Shown here: positions 4,790 to 6,142 of the stretch, one piece after another
Position numbering within the stretch: position 1 is the stretch's first letter
Layout: each line of letters begins with the position of its first letter
DNA from: Treponema sp.
GTDB lineage: Bacteria > Spirochaetota > Spirochaetia > Treponematales > Breznakiellaceae
NCBI GenBank assembly: GCA_031280065.1
Contig: JAITHH010000106.1
Coordinates: 1-6,142, forward strand
Length of the DNA stretch: 6,142 nt
Reading direction: 5' to 3'
Position numbers and translations under genes: made by a program
Notes under the pieces: generated by a model
Databases searched by the model: none
What the model was told of the DNA's origin: nothing
The model's input: the letters and a program-made list of their open reading frames with translations, nothing else

Positions 4790-6142
4790 TCATTTTGCGA
4801 ACTTGTTGATGTAGCCGAAGACAAAGACCAGGATGATCAGCACCGGGAGGCCCCAGGTGAGGTAGGGCCGCAGCGCCGCGGGGAAGGACCAGCCGCTCCC
4901 CATATTCGCCTCTTTGATAAAGCTGTCCCAGCCCCAGCCCTTTTTGGAAACGCAGAAAAGCAGGTACACGATGGAGCCCAGGGGCAGCAGGTTGTTAGAG
5001 ACGATGAAGTCCTCCAGGTCGAGGATCATGCTCCCCGGACCCAGCGGCTGTACGCCGGAAAGCAGGTTGAAACCCAGCGCACAGGGCAGAGAGAGCAGCG
5101 TCACGATGATAAAGTTGATGAAACAGGACTTCTTGCGGGAACATCCGGTTATGTCCATGCCGAAGGCGATGATATTTTCAAAGACCGCCACCACAGTGGA
5201 CATGGCGGCGAAGGCCATGAACACGAAGAACAGCGTTCCCCATATCCGGCCAAAGCTCATCGCGTTAAAGATGTTGGGCAGCGTTACAAAGACCAGCCCC
5301 GGGCCCTGGCCGGGATTCACGTTGAAGGCGAAACAGGCGGGGAAGATCACAAAGCCCGACATCAGGGCCACCGCTGTGTCCAGGCCCGCGATAGCCACGC
5401 TCTCACCGAAGAGACGGCGGTCTTTGCCCAGGTAGCTGCCGAAGATCGCCATGCTCCCCACCCCCAGGCTCAGGGTGAAGAACGCCTGCCCCATAGCCGC
5501 GTAGACCACCGTCCACAGGCCGTGCTCGCGGATCGCGCCGAGGTTCGGCTTGAGGTAGAAGGCCAGTCCCGCCGCCGCGCCCTCCAGCGTTACCGACCGG
5601 ATCACCAGGACCAGCAGGATGATGAACAGGCAGGACATCATCACTTTGGTGATCTTTTCCACGCTTTTTTCCAGGCCCCCGGCGCACACGGTAAAGCCCA
5701 GGACGGTGGCTGTGGTCATCCAGCCGGCGCAGGAAGCGGGGCTGGCGGTGAGGGCGTTAAACACGCCGCCGACTTCTTCGGGGCTGAGGCCGTCGAAGAC
5801 GCCGGCGGCGGACTTCACCATATAGGCCAGCATCCAGCCGGAGATAGTCGTGTAGAACATCATCAGCAGGTAGTTTCCCGCCATGGCCGCCCAGCCGAAG
5901 AGATGCCATTTTGTCCCGGTCTTTTCCAGTACATGGAAAGAGCGGGCCGCGCTTTTCCCGCTGCCCCGGCCTACGGCGAATTCCATGGTCATTACGGGAA
6001 TCCCGAAGATCACGAGGAACAGGATATAGATGATGACGAACAGGGCGCCTCCGTACTGGCCGGTGATGAAGGGGAAGCGCCAGACGTTGCCGAGTCCGAC
6101 GGCGCACCCGACGGAGAGCATGATGAATCCCAGACGGGACGA
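4790..6142 (-). CDS. Sodium:solute (amino acid) symporter, NSS/SNF family, N-terminus cut by window edge
   Basis: This inner-membrane transporter of the LeuT-fold NSS family would couple sodium entry to uptake of an amino acid or similar solute. The frame stays open to the right edge, and the last in-window codons read SSRLGFI before M at 6121. This matches the family consensus just ahead of TM1, so that ATG is internal and the true start lies outside. Residue numbers below count from that M. TM1 has CAVGLGNVWRFPF (6-18), the sodium- and substrate-binding signature. TM2 carries PVMTMEF (42-48). TM6 has FFTLSLGVGSMAIFGSY (214-230), the unwound substrate-binding helix. TM8 lies around 287-320 (AAMSTVVAVFE). 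I count about eleven hydrophobic helices, the last at 421-439, which is the usual bacterial number without TM12. At least 450 residues are present, close to bacterial NSS lengths. It converges on the M28 gene across 72 bases. Substrate cannot be assigned from sequence alone. Confidence 0.92.
   Translation of the reverse strand, partial: SSRLGFIMLSVGCAVGLGNVWRFPFITGQYGGALFVIIYILFLVIFGIPVMTMEFAVGRGSGKSAARSFHVLEKTGTKWHLFGWAAMAGNYLLMMFYTTISGWMLAYMVKSAAGVFDGLSPEEVGGVFNALTASPASCAGWMTTATVLGFTVCAGGLEKSVEKITKVMMSCLFIILLVLVIRSVTLEGAAAGLAFYLKPNLGAIREHGLWTVVYAAMGQAFFTLSLGVGSMAIFGSYLGKDRRLFGESVAIAGLDTAVALMSGFVIFPACFAFNVNPGQGPGLVFVTLPNIFNAMSFGRIWGTLFFVFMAFAAMSTVVAVFENIIAFGMDITGCSRKKSCFINFIIVTLLSLPCALGFNLLSGVQPLGPGSMILDLEDFIVSNNLLPLGSIVYLLFCVSKKGWGWDSFIKEANMGSGWSFPAALRPYLTWGLPVLIILVFVFGYINKFAK

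Noticed and set aside
6119..6121. ATG at 6121 as the start of the symporter
   Set aside because: The frame continues upstream as SSRLGFI, which belongs to the conserved segment leading into TM1, so this methionine is internal and the gene is cut by the window edge.
1..6142. CRISPR array, tRNA, rRNA, transposase, toxin-antitoxin pair or defence island
   Set aside because: No regularly spaced repeats, tRNA-like cloverleaf, transposase motif or small paired genes were found; nearly all sequence is accounted for by five genes.

Overview
The window is an ordinary-looking, densely packed bacterial chromosomal segment. It is moderately GC-rich, with G/C favoured at third codon positions. It holds five protein-coding regions, two of them cut by the window edges. 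No rRNA, tRNA, CRISPR array, insertion sequence or phage gene is visible. The gene set does not fix the organism. A free-living or gut-associated spirochaete (Treponema-like) is my best guess from the overall style of the proteins, held with low confidence.

Layout: positions 1-214 carry the C-terminal end of an unrecognised gene on the plus strand. It runs convergently into polB (270-2828, minus), a complete family B DNA polymerase of the DNA polymerase II type with every exonuclease and polymerase motif intact. A 114-base divergent intergenic region (2829-2942) follows. It contains two opposed TATAAT boxes forming a perfect inverted repeat, a GC-rich hairpin in the presumed polB leader, and a strong Shine-Dalgarno for the next gene. 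On the plus strand come pdxY (2943-3797, pyridoxal kinase) and a zinc-peptidase-like M28 protein (about 3803 or 3878 to 4717), probably cotranscribed. A 72-base convergent spacer (4718-4789) with two hairpins separates these from a sodium:solute symporter of the NSS/SNF family on the minus strand (4790-6142), whose N-terminus lies just beyond the right edge.

Functionally the genes look like unrelated housekeeping or accessory functions: translesion or repair DNA synthesis, vitamin B6 salvage, a possible peptidase, and amino-acid uptake. I see no new multi-gene system. The points most worth a second look are the M28 gene and the palindromic divergent promoter region. The M28 reading frame looks coding well upstream of its only canonical start, and the last expected metal-ligand histidine is replaced by asparagine.
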